Assembly: GCF_030704535.1 (NCBI RefSeq)
Contig: NC_081817.1
Coordinates: 3,859,001 to 3,923,000 of the forward strand
DNA from: Vitis vinifera
Lineage: Eukaryota; Streptophyta; Magnoliopsida; Vitales; Vitaceae
Reading direction: 5' to 3'
Length of the DNA: 64,000 nt
Positions 1-14,600 of this stretch are shown piece by piece. Numbering within the stretch: position 1 is the stretch's first letter; each line of letters begins with the position of its first letter. Made by a program: the position numbers and the translations under genes. The notes under the pieces were generated by a model, which searched no databases, was not told the DNA's origin, and was given only the letters and a program-made list of their open reading frames with translations.

Positions 1-60
1 TCATAAAGACTTTCTAGAAGCTTGACATTCATGATGACTTTGTGATCTTACTGCATGCAG

Positions 61-888
61 CCAGATTTAACAGCCCCAGGTGTACACATTCTGGCTGCCT
101 GGTCACCAATTTCTCCAATCTCTCAAATGAGTGGTGATAATCGAGTAGCGCAATACAATATATTAAGCGGCACGTCAATGGCTTGTCCACATGCTACTGG
201 GGCAGCTGCCTACATCAAGTCATTTCACCCCACCTGGTCTCCTGCTGCTATTAAGTCTGCTCTTATGACTACTGGTAATGACTGAATTTTATTCCCGGCC
301 TTTCAAATTATGAAAGAGGTGATAGTAATGGATTTTAGTCCTTTGTGTGTTTTGTAAGCAGCTACTCCCATGAGCGCTAGAAAAAATCCGGAAGCCGAAT
401 TTGCATATGGTGCAGGCAATATTGATCCTGTAAGGGCTGTGCACCCTGGTTTAGTGTATGATGCCGATGAGATTGACTTTGTAAATTTTTTGTGTGGAGA
501 AGGCTATAGTATTCAGACTCTACGGAAAGTCACCGGGGATCATAGTGTCTGTTCGAAAGCTACGAATGGAGCCGTTTGGGATCTAAATTACCCGTCCTTT
601 GCTCTTTCCATCCCCTACAAAGAATCAATCGCTCGCACGTTCAAAAGGAGTGTCACAAATGTTGGATTACCAGTATCCACATATAAAGCAACTGTTATTG
701 GTGCCCCAAAGGGACTCAAAATCAACGTTAAACCAAACATTTTATCATTCACATCCATCGGGCAGAAACTATCTTTTGTGTTGAAGGTTGAAGGACGTAT
801 AGTTAAAGACATGGTCTCTGCTTCGTTAGTGTGGGATGACGGTTTACATAAAGTGAGGTCCCCCATTATTGTGTATGCAGTCCAATAA
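61..888 (+). CDS. Protease A: cucumisin-like subtilase, 3' end only (exons 9-10)
   Basis: Last two exons of an S8 subtilase whose 5' part lies before the window; bases 1-60 are the end of intron 8. Exons are 61-274 and 362-888 (stop TAA 886-888), with a phase-1 intron of 87 bp. Exon 9 encodes [14 protein letters not shown] and the catalytic-serine motif [15 protein letters not shown]. Exon 10 encodes the end of the catalytic region ([19 protein letters not shown]) and the Fn3-like C-terminal domain ending in [13 protein letters not shown] and protein are nearly identical to the same part of gene B, including the intron, so A and B are recent tandem duplicates. No break is visible in the part seen. 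The stop codon lies inside an AATAAA hexamer. Whether the unseen 5' part is intact is unknown. Confidence 0.88.
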
Positions 889-3560
889 AATTCCAAAAGC
901 CTGGTGTTTTGTACCAGAGGCATCGGAATTGTGGTATCTATCACGTTGAACTAAATGATGTGGTATCTACATAAGATGGAAATAAATGATAATATTTAGT
1001 ATTGGTTGTATTACCTGTCCATACGAGCTATTAGATCTAGCTCTAATAGATCTAATACCCTTTACATATGAAGGTTCGGTCTCAATACCCTTCTTTCTCC
1101 TCTCCCAGCCACTTTTCTCCTAGGCGGCCAGGCCCATCCTTTCTTTTTGCTCTCCCTAGGCACTTTTCTCCGGGGCCCACCGCACCTTTATGTGATACTT
1201 TAAGGACGTAGCTTTATCATGGTTGAAATTATTGCCAAAACATATATATTTAAATAGTAGTCAAATAAAAATTTCATAATTAATCTAATTTTATTCAAAT
1301 ATACACTTAAATAATAGTCAAATAAGAACTCCATGGTTATTTTCTTTTAAAAAAAAATCTTTTATGTAACAAGTTATTGTTGAAAGTACATGTATCAAGT
1401 TTCATGCCTTTTTTTGTTTCTCTTTATTTTATTAATTCATTATTTTAAAAATATTTTTATATATTTTAAAATTTTTTCTACAAATGTACTTACGTAGAAA
1501 AATTGAAATTAATTATAGTTAAATATATTTGTACCAATCTTCAAGAGGAGTGAATTAAATTAATCTTTAAACAAATCAACATACCATGAAAATAACCAAA
1601 AAATATTTTAAAAGAACTTTTGGAAATAATTTTTTTTCTAATTTGGAAAAAAATTATAATTAAATTTGAATAAAAATTATTTCATTAAAAATGTTGTCAT
1701 GTGTGATGTATCGGACACTCATGTACTAAGGGGTTTTGGCATTTTTTTGGTTTCCTTGTCATGATTATTTATTAATTTGTAATTTAAAAATTCTTTTTAT
1801 AATTTTTTTTACTCTTAAAAGTTAAGATAAAAGACTCATACCTCAATTTTGTTTATGCACTCTGTAAACAATACATTTGTATTGATTTTATGACATAGGT
1901 ATAAAACATTTTGTTGTGAATATGTTACAAAATACATAAAAAAGTGTAGTCCTATAAATTTATTTTAAGATGATTTTACTTAATTCTTCAAAAATGGAAA
2001 GACCATGGTATTTTCTTTGTATTCACAATTAAAAAGAGTGCATAGGACCCATGTAAAAGGGAATACATTCTCTATTTTAAAGGAATGAGTTTCTTCTCCC
2101 ACACCCAAGAGAATTTGATAATGCGGAATAATTTTTACTTGTCATCCATGTACAAAACATTTGTTTCGATTTGTGAAAGACATTTTGGGTATAAGAAAAC
2201 AATGTACACCAAATAAGGACCATTGTTATGTTTGCTCTAATATAAAATTCCAAAATCTTTGTGTTGGTGTGATATAAAATTGCGATATCTATAAAATTGA
2301 AAATAAATGTTGTGATATAAGTAAGATGGAAACAAAAGAGAAAATTGTAAGCCTTTAATATTAAGGAAATTTGGAATTAATTTTAAAATAAAATGTGTGT
2401 CATTAATTATTTGACTAGTTTTTTGTATATGGCACGGAGGGGTTGTTTCTCAATGTAATACATTAGTTATTAATAGGACATGTGAATATTAGTTGTGGAT
2501 TAACACAGCTCCAGGTTGATAGTGGTATTATAAAACTTTCAAAAAATGACTCATAAATGTAGTTTTCCTCTATTTTATATTTTTCTTAATTTTTCTAATA
2601 AATATATAGACCACATTACAAATCATGTAACAATACAATCTCCTACATAGTTTAATCAATGTAAGTCATATGCTGAAAAAAAAATCAATACTCCTAGTAT
2701 AGGAAATAATGACTTATTCATAAATATGAATCTTATGCTATAATTAAATCAAAAATAGAAATTAAAGAATAATAAAGAGACGAAAAAAACACATGAATAT
2801 AAGGTGAAAAATCTTTAAGGAGACAAAGAACCATGGACCAATCTTAATTAATCACAATATCTACTATAAAGGAAATGTCTGGTTCAAGATTTTACTTAAT
2901 ATACAGCTTCCAATCCTCTCCAAGGCCATTTGTTTAGTATTTTAGGGATCTTAGCTTTCCACCGTCTCCATGTGGAACTTTTTTGGAACCCTTTCAAATA
3001 TGATTTTAGACTCTTTTTGATATCCACAGAAAAATACATTTAACCGAAACGAGAGTATGGACAAAAATAATGGAATTAATGAGTAGTAAATAAATCTATT
3101 AAATATATACAAAAAATGTATATAAAATTATTTCATCAAGATGTTTTCCATTCTTGGAGAATTAAGTAAAATCATCAAATAGTGGGTGTTGTAAAATTTC
3201 CTTTCATCAAATAGTGGCCTTTCATTTTTCAGTTTATATTTTTATTATATTTTTAAAAATAAATCATTTGAAATGTCGTGTAAGGAGTAACTCAAGCATT
3301 TGAAAATAATGTATATTGGACTATGTAGGTTGATCATCAAATGTGTATCATAAGGTTTAAGCAGTTGCATTTGTATCTCAATTGTTGAAAGTGTACAATA
3401 AAGTTTAAATCATCAAAGATGATGATGCAAGTAATATAATTAAGTATAGATCAATAAAATTAAGGTAAAAAACAATAAAATCAAAGTGTAAAATAATGAG
3501 ACAAAATTCGGTATAAAGAAATGAAATTATAATTCAAACGTGATACAACTTGATTAATTG
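889..3560. other. 3' flank of gene A; no gene
   Basis: No coding sequence seen. The first ~350 bases include a pyrimidine-rich stretch (about 1085-1200) that recurs after genes B (about 9300-9450) and C (about 29600-29760). From about 1200 to 3080 the AT-rich sequence is homologous to the flank of gene B, which is split in two pieces (about 9520-9695 and 17908-19640) by inserted transposons. It is therefore part of the duplicated gene-plus-flank unit. Confidence 0.7.
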
Positions 3561-3679
3561 TGCTTTTTAATACTTATCATCGATTTAGTATTAGAGAGGG
3601 GCCTACGATGATTAAAAGAGGAGGATTGAAAGGCTCAGGTATATATACATGTCCAAAGCACCAGAATGTGGTCCATCTA

Positions 3680-3980
3680 ATGGCAAGAAAAAACTTTTTT
3701 CTCTGGTTTCTCCTTCTCAGTCTCATTTGCACTTTGTTCTGTACCCACAGTACTACAGCAATATAGATCCTGTGAAGGCTGTAGATCCTGGTCTGGTATA
3801 TGATGTCGATGAGATTGACTATGTAAAATTTTTGTGTGGGCAAGGTTATAGTACTCGGGCTCTATGGCGTCACTGGGGGTAATTGTGTCTGTTCTGCCGC
3901 TACAAATGGAACCGTCTGGAATCTAAATTACCCTTCCTTTGCTCTTTCCAGCTTCACCAAGGAATCTGTCACTGGAATGC
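3680..3980 (+). pseudogene. Subtilase pseudogene: leader exon fused to last exon by internal deletion
   Basis: The ATG at 3680 starts MARKNFFLWFLLLSLICTLF, the leader of the A/B/C subgroup. Near 3756-3762 the sequence jumps directly into exon 10 (NIDPVKAVDPGLVYDVDEIDYVKF...), skipping propeptide, catalytic Asp, His, Asn and Ser and all introns. The junction sits in GCAG-like microhomology shared by exon 1 and exon 10, and it changes frame. Small deletions break the frame again near 3870. Recognisable homology ends about 3980, after the segment like [15 protein letters not shown]. The promoter-proximal sequence before the ATG is still like that of B and C and there is no poly(A) tail, so this is a genomic deletion and not a retrocopy. 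No functional protease is possible. Confidence 0.88.
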
Positions 3981-4817
3981 ATGGAACCAAATTAAACCAA
4001 TATTATCTTTATACTAGAAAAGCTGGAATTGGGCTTTGTTGTAACTTCTGTTATATTTTTTAAAATATTTACGAAAGTACCATTGCTTTCCTTTCATATA
4101 TAGGATGGGATAATGGTAATTATCAATTAAATGCAGGTCGAAAGATGTAGTATGACAGCAACGTGTATTGTTGCCATTATGCCACCTATCATGATTTCAT
4201 ATATAGGAAGGCATCTTCCACAATTTCATTGAGCCTCTCTTTTTCCTTTACTTTGTTACTTTCAAATTAGAACAATTTACTTGAATTCAGGCAATATGGA
4301 TAAATCACCCGTGGGAGTGACCCAAATTCTAATTGCTACACCCGTCAACATTGACGGAAAAAATGGTGACGTATTATGGGAATCGTAATCAACTGTCGGT
4401 GGGCTGACGCAACCTTCCCACCCCCCTTTCCTCCAACACGTGAGTCACATGCTTGAGACCTTCAATGGCAAAACAATTATATCATGCACCTTTGGATGAT
4501 ATAAAACAATTATATAAAAGAATTATTTTATATCTAACACGTACCTTTGGATGCTAAAGAAATTTTATGTCAGATACATGTTTTAGTGGTATTCAAAGGC
4601 ACAAAAAAGCACAATTTATGGGAATATAAAATTTATTTAAATAATTGGAGTGAGAAAAAAAATGAAAAATATTTCTCTGCTAGAAATTAGGATTCAACAT
4701 TGTTAAATAGGATTTTCAGATGGTAATTTTACAAAAAAAAGTTGGTAATAATACCCTAAAAATAAATTGAAGGGCATTAATAATGGGATGAAATTCTAAA
4801 GATGAAGTCTAATGTAA
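3981..4817. other. Intergenic, AT-rich; upstream flank of gene B
   Basis: No gene seen. From about 4550 to 4820 it is homologous to the region upstream of gene C (about 24190-24720, interrupted there by a SINE), for example the shared stretch around TTTAGTGGT and AAAGGCACAAAAA. The C copy therefore provides empty-site comparisons for insertions in B's flank and the reverse. Confidence 0.6.
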
Positions 4818-4825
4818 TGATTGAT

Positions 4826-5393
4826 TAGGGGTCTCCAAAAAGCCCGCGGCCCGCGGCCCGCTTTAGGCCCGGCCCGGCCCGACGGGCTAAAGCCCGGCCC
4901 AAGCCCGCTAGGCCCAAGCCCGGCCCGAGCCCGTTTATGGGCTGGTCGGGCCGCGGGCCTGGCCCGTAGGCCCGCCCTTAGGCCCGCCTTTAATTTTTTT
5001 TTAAAAAATAATATACTATATTTTTATATATATATAACTAACTCATTTTATAAGTACAAAAGAAATGTAGCTCAGTTGGTTAGAGCCTTGAAATTTAAGC
5101 TTGAGGGGAGGGGTTCGAATTCCCTCCTCTTCCTTCCTTTATTTAAAAGCCATTTTGGCTTATTTAAAAAAGCCCGCGGCCCGGCTCGCTGGCCCGGCCC
5201 ACCCAGCCCGCCCCCCAGCCCGCTAGCCCGCGGGCTCATAGGCCGGGCCGCGGGCCTAGCATTTTAGCTCGGCCCGGCCCGGCCCGGCCCGACCCGTTGA
5301 CCAGTCAACAGGCCCATAGGCCCGGCCCGAGCTGGGCCGCGGGCCTCTTATTTACGGCCCGGCCCGCCCCGGCCCGCCCGTTGGAGACCCTTA
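4826..5393. mobile_element. Non-autonomous hAT-like element, very GC-rich, with tRNA-like core
   Basis: 568-bp element with near-perfect terminal inverted repeats (TAGGGGTCTCCAA at the left; the right end reads TAAGGGTCTCCAA on the minus strand) and an 8-bp target-site duplication TGATTGAT at 4818-4825 and 5394-5401. These are hAT hallmarks. The arms are strings of GGCCCG/AGCCCG units, in strong contrast to the surrounding AT-rich DNA; the centre (about 4990-5160) is AT-rich and holds a tRNA-like sequence. The paralogous flank of gene C has a single TGATTGAT at about 24987, an empty site. It has no transposase; long frames across it are artefacts of GC-rich repeats. Confidence 0.88.
5064..5136 (+). 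ncRNA. tRNA-like sequence (pol III A and B boxes) inside the hAT-like element
   Basis: TAGCTCAGTTGG (A-box, D-arm GCTC/GAGC) is followed about 40 bases later by GGTTCGAATTCC (B-box, T-arm with TTCGAAT loop). A D-arm and T-arm can be drawn, but the acceptor stem pairs poorly and the anticodon arm is irregular, so it is not a standard functional tRNA gene. It may be a decayed tRNA or a tRNA-derived promoter module carried by the transposon. The anticodon cannot be assigned with confidence. Confidence 0.6.
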
Positions 5394-5711
5394 TGATTGA
5401 TGCTCCAACACACTCTCTCCCTCTGTATAGTCTTTGAGCTTTATTCATAACTTTAACAAAATTCTTTCTCAAAAGAAGTGACAATAATAATAAAAAAGAT
5501 TGAATTATTGGAAGGGATGTAAAGTAGATGTTGATGGGCATATCTTTTAATGAAAAAAAGTCTTTGGTATTATGGGGGATGACTGGTGAGTCTTTTGATT
5601 TATCCGTGCATTGCTCTTTATTCTTTTATCTTTTTAAATACAAATTATTGGAAATGTCCTGGAAGGTGTAACATTAGATTAAAAGAGAAAAAGGATTGGG
5701 AGGCTCATGTG

Positions 5712-5718
5712 TATATAT
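5712..5718 (+). promoter_or_regulatory. Probable TATA box of gene B
   Basis: TATATAT about 50 bases before the start codon, in a stretch conserved with the upstream regions of gene C (TATAAAT 25306-25312) and of the pseudogene at 3680. The shared downstream string ATGTCCAAGCACCAC marks the 5' leader. Position and conservation are the only evidence. Confidence 0.5.
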
Positions 5719-5764
5719 GTATAGATGTCCAAGCACCACGAAGCGCATAGCTTACCATCATCTA

Positions 5765-9125
<3,361 letters not shown>

Positions 9126-9687
9126 AATTCCAAAAGCCTGGTGTTTTGTACCAGTGGAATTGTGGCATCTATCATATTGAACTAAATGATGTGGTATCTA
9201 TATAAGATGGAAATAAATGATAATATTCAGGATCGGTTGTATTACCTGTCCATACGGGCTATTGGATCAAATACCAAATCGCATGAGCCACTTGAACAGC
9301 CGGTAGACCCCCAGTTTTTTTTTTTTTTTTACCCTCCTAGCCACTTTTTTCTTGGGCCCACCTCGGTTGGTTTTTCAGTATTTACTCTCCCCAGAGCCCA
9401 GCTTTTCTTTTTGCTCCCCCTAGGCACTTTTCTCGGGGGCCCACCGCACCTTAATCCCTCTTGTTTGGTTCGTGTTTTGTTTTTTTTTTTGCCCTCACCA
9501 ACCCAAAATTGGAGTTTTAAGGACATTGGTTGAAATTATTGCCAAAACATACTTTTAAATTATAATCAAATAAAAATTTCATAATTACTCTAATTTTATC
9601 CAAATATGCACTTAAATAATAATAATAAAAAATAAGAGCTTCATAATATATATATATAAATCTTTATTGTTGAAAGTACATGTACAA
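9126..9687. other. 3' flank of gene B; no gene
   Basis: Holds a likely poly(A) signal region (AATAAA overlapping the stop, and another about 85 bases on), then the pyrimidine-rich stretch shared with the flanks of A and C, then AT-rich sequence homologous to about 1200-1400. The homology stops at the target-site duplication at 9688-9695 and resumes at 17908. Confidence 0.65.
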
Positions 9688-11642
9688 GATTTCATTATGA
9701 ATGACAACGGGGCTGATTTGGAACATGTCATTCTATGGACCCATTTGCGCTTCCACTCGATCTTTATTTTATTTGGTAAAAATTTGATTTTTAGAAAAAG
9801 ACTTGGAGTCATCATTTATTTTTATTTTATTTTTTTTTAAGGGAAAAACAAAATAAGAAAGAAAACCTTAAGTGTGACTCCTGAAGGAAAAACAGATCTA
9901 TGAAAAAAACCAGGTTTGGGTCTGGAGGTCAGGTTATTTATTGGGAAGGTACGGTGGTAAGTCCTAGCACCCCTTTAAGCCCTTATACATACGACGTCTA
10001 CTAAACGAATTAAGGGAATTGTGACAATTAATTAATTAATGGTGGATACCAAGAAAAATAATCAATGTACAAGTCATAATGGAAATCAATATACACAAAA
10101 ACAATGATGAAATCTAATTACAAAAATATACAAAATGAATAATAAGAGAATTATGTAAAATGATTTATTTAATTAAATAAATAAAAGATATTAAAAAAAG
10201 TTTTAAAGAAATTTCAAGGGATTTTATTAAAAATGATTTTGAATTAATGATTTCAATTTATTTACTTACAAAAAAAAATCAATTTTTTTCTCAATTTCAA
10301 TTGTATTCAATTTCCAAAAAAAAACTATTTACACAAAAATTAATTTTTGGAACAACTTTATTTACAAAACAATTTTTGGACAACTTTTATTAAACAAAGA
10401 AATTTTTGAACAATGTCATTAAAAACAATTTTTTTGGATTTTTCTAAAAGCATTTTTCTAAATTTTTATAAATAATAAAAAAACTTTCTTTTATTAAAAA
10501 GAATATTTTAAAATTAGTATTTTATTATAACATATTTACTGAATTATTCCTCTCATTTAAACAAAATTTCTAATTTGTTCGATGTTCAATTCTGTACACA
10601 CTCAATAAATATATACGAATAAATATTTATAATAACTAATTAAAATAAAACCAAATAAAAGTGGGAAATAAAATATGTACCCAAATAAACTTACAACAAG
10701 CTCCACGTGTCATCAATTCGTACTCAACCAATAAGATTGTAGAATGGGTCCATGCAAAAACAAAAATAGTACAAATGTAAATATCCAGGTATGTATAAAA
10801 TCCCAAACAAATATTCAAACCCAAATTCTAATTTCAAGTTAGTCCCATAAATTTCGTCAATTAAAATGAGCCCAAATTACTATAGGTATTAACCCAGAAC
10901 ATCCAAATTAATAACCAAAGATACAAACACAATCAACCAAACCTAAAATTGGATAAATTAAAATAAATTCTACTAGACCTAAATTTAATATTTCATAATC
11001 TAAGCCTAGTTTAATATACACCACAATTGTCCCATGTCCAAATTAAACAATTCAAATTGACCAAACCCATATCAAATATTCAAATAATCCAACAAATCTC
11101 ACCCACATTATGGACCCCAAAATTCACATCAATTAACATGCCCACAAAAAAAAAAAACATGGTCAAGAGAAATAATATTTCAACCCCAATCCAATAAGCC
11201 CAAACAAATAACTACTTAACAGTAGGTCCAAGTCCAAATAAACAATATGCAATTGATATAATCCAAATAATAATAATAATAATAAAAAAATTAAAAAGAA
11301 AAAAAAGATAATAAGAAAATGGGGGAGGAACGGCACTAGGAATGGCGTCGGCTTGGAGTTGAGTGGTAGTGTGTGGGAAGTTGGGGAGGAAAAGTGGAGA
11401 AAAAAAAAGGAAAAGGAAAAAATAAAAATAAAAATGGGCGTCGACGTTTTTGGAGAAAAAATGGAGAAAATGGGGGGATGAAAATAAAAATAAGTGAATC
11501 GGGGGCGCTTGCTGAGAATGGGAGTGGAGTTGCAGAGAAGGGGAAAAGAGAGAAAAAATTGGGGGGCCGGCCGTTTTTCCCGAGATGGGGGAGAGAGGAA
11601 AGAGGAGAGTGCAGGGGAAAAATGGGGGATGGTGGCCGATGG

Positions 11643-14600
11643 TGTAGACCCTCAATTTTGTCCCTTTAGCACATGTCTTTAAATTCACTTCCAGTGCTCC
11701 ACGGCAGTTCCTTGGTGGCCCATGGCTACTCATACCACTTACCTTTTTCTGAGTCACCTCGGAGATTTTGGTTGAGGGATTATTTGATCCTTTATTGTGA
11801 CCCTTGGCAACCCTAATTTAGACTTAGGCTTTTGTTATTCTTTTTAGGATAACTTTTTTTTTAGACACACTTGACCCATTAGGCACCACCCTAGGCCCAC
11901 TTAGATTCACCTAGGCTCATTTAGGCACATCTAGGTCCATTTAGGCACCCTAGGCCCACCTAGATTCACCTTGACTCGCACTGAGGCACCTTACAGTTTA
12001 CACACACTCACTTTAGGTCCACGTAGGCATCCTAGCCCACCTATGTTACCTTTTAGGTAATTCCTACGTGACTTGTATAATTTGCATGATCTGCATTTTT
12101 AACGTTGGCATGTACTTGATGTCTTATTTCTATTTATTTTATTTATTCATTTACTTATTTATTTATAATTATTTGGTTAGTTATTTGCTTTTATTTATTT
12201 ATTTTATAGAATATTGCATGAAATTGATGATTAATTTTGTAAACTAATGTCTTAATTATTTTTTGTATACCTATGATAGACATAATGTTTTTAATTGCAT
12301 AATTTTAGTTGGTTTTAATTTTCAATTTCATGACTTTTACTGATTTTAATTCGTATTTTATTTTGGCATGGGATTTGAACGCACACATTGGAGAGGATCC
12401 ATAGGCACGGCTACAATCTTCCATGGGCTGCAGTTTTGGAGATCACATAGTTGCATATCTGGAAGACGGAACAGACTTCCGTGGCAAGATGCACAGGAAG
12501 GAAAGGTGATGTCCAGAGAATGAGGAGAAGAATGCATAATCACACTTCCAACAATGTATTACTGTCATATGGTGTATTCCTCGAACCCAAAACCCTCTCT
12601 CAATTCCAAACGCGTTCGAGATTCATTGTTTCTGCAAGTCTCGGTGCATTTCGTTTTATTAAAGGTCATCCTTCCGCACAATTGCACCCTGAGATTGACC
12701 GACAGTGGAGTGCACGTTTTGGAGCCCTTGGAATCAGAAGATAGATGGGATCCTTGCCACTTAAAGATGGCGCACTTCGGATTGGACCCCAAGCCCACTC
12801 TCACATGGCTTGCATGGCCACCCCTTTTGTACATTATTTTAAAGCCAGCATGTCTCAGCCCTTAATTCCTCTTGCATGTTTTCCAAAATGGATTTTCAAA
12901 GATCCATTCTTTTTTTAATTTTCTGGAGAAATGTTGGACAGTTGCAGTGAGGATTATCTCCCAGATTTTTACCATGTTAGTGAAAGATCCCACGCACAGC
13001 CCACAATGGAAGATTCCACGCACAGCCCGCAATGAAAGATCTCCAACAGCACGCATCCAAGGAAGGAAGCCTATATAGGAGATATGGAACCATGATCAGT
13101 CCACAGCAACCATGATTCTTAAGGAAATCAGCCACAATTGAGGGGCCCACAAGACATCCAGATTTTGATTCCCACAGGCCGCACCATCCCGAGGGGATCT
13201 CCTCCACGCACCACTCAATTTTTTTGGAAGGCATGGCTGCATCTTGAGCATGCATCACGTGGAAAATAGCATGAAAATAGGAAAGAAGATGGCCACTTTG
13301 TGCACAGCACGCATATGGTGGGCTGTAAAGGGAGATTCCTTTTGGTTTTTTTTTGGAAAGAAAAGTCCACTCATCTAATCACTTACCAAACAGGGTACAG
13401 GGCAGCATCTTTGAAAAAGTCTCCAATATGAACCACACGTAAGCACTTTCCATATGTCTAAATGCACTGAAAAAAAGAAACAAAATATTCCATACAATGT
13501 GCGGCTACCATATAAGAAAGGAACGAGCAGAGAGGAGGGGATCCACACCGAGAGATATTATTTTCTGAGGGAACGAAGAGAGGCCTGAAAGGAAGGAGGA
13601 GGCAGTCACCACGCATTCTCCATTGATCATCAACCCGCGCCACCAGTAACAGCAGGATAACACCTTGGTTTGCGTATTGAAGGTTCGGTTTATGATTATT
13701 TTTTTTATTTTATTGAAAATTGATAATTTCATGTGTATTTTAGTTTATGACTTATTTTTTTCATTCTATGATTCCAAGTTTCGATATTCATTTACTTGTG
13801 TGACGATATGATAGAATTGAGAATTCTTGATTGATTAATTTTGATTCCAAGTTTTGATTTTCATTGAGAACTTTGACTAAATATATTAATTATTATATTC
13901 GATTCGAAGTTTCTTTTTTTAGTTGATTGAGTTAAATTTAAGGATTTGTTTAATTGTATGGATTATCATTGTCTTGATTCCAAGTTTTGATTTTTCTAGG
14001 TTGTTATGTTTTTAGAATTTTAGTTTATTATTCCTATTGAACCCATGTGATTAACTCCATGTTTAAAATTGTTAACTTTAGTCTTTGATTGACCCTATTT
14101 AGTCTATGTGTTTTAGATTTTTAGTTGATTACTTTCTCATGTCGTTATATCCACATTTTGAGCTTGTTCGTTTTAATCCTCGATTGATCCAATTTTATTT
14201 TGTGTGTTTTTTAGAGTTTTAGATATTTAATTTAAAAGTTACTTTTCTCATGTTGTAAGCTTGTTAATTTTAATTCTTGATTGACCTAATTTTAGTACGT
14301 GTGTTTTTAGAGTTTTAGGTAACTAGTTTAATCGATGCTCATATTTTAAAAAGTTTGTTAATTTTGGTTTTTGACTGATCTTGTCCTAGTTTATAGTTTT
14401 TTTAAAAATTTTAGTTAATTAGTTTAATCGATGCTCATGTTTTAAAAAGTTTGTTAATTTTGGTTTTGACTGATCTTGTCCTAGTTTATAGTTTTTCAAA
14501 ATTTTAGTTAATTAGTTTTATCCCATGTTATTATACTCATGTATTAAAAATAGTTAAATTTAGCTTTTCTACTTAGTTGATGTGTCCTTTTTTTAAATTT

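Noticed and set aside
5064-5136. Functional tRNA gene
   Set aside because: Acceptor and anticodon arms pair poorly; only the pol III boxes and T-arm look right.
4821-5267. 148-aa open frame, Pro/Ala/Arg/Gly-rich
   Set aside because: Product of GGCCCG strings in the hAT-like arms; crosses the tRNA-like core and has no domain-like composition.
11212-11757. 181-aa minus-strand frame
   Set aside because: Low-complexity Phe/Ser/Pro translation of a purine-rich tract that crosses the LTR insertion junction at 11642/11643.
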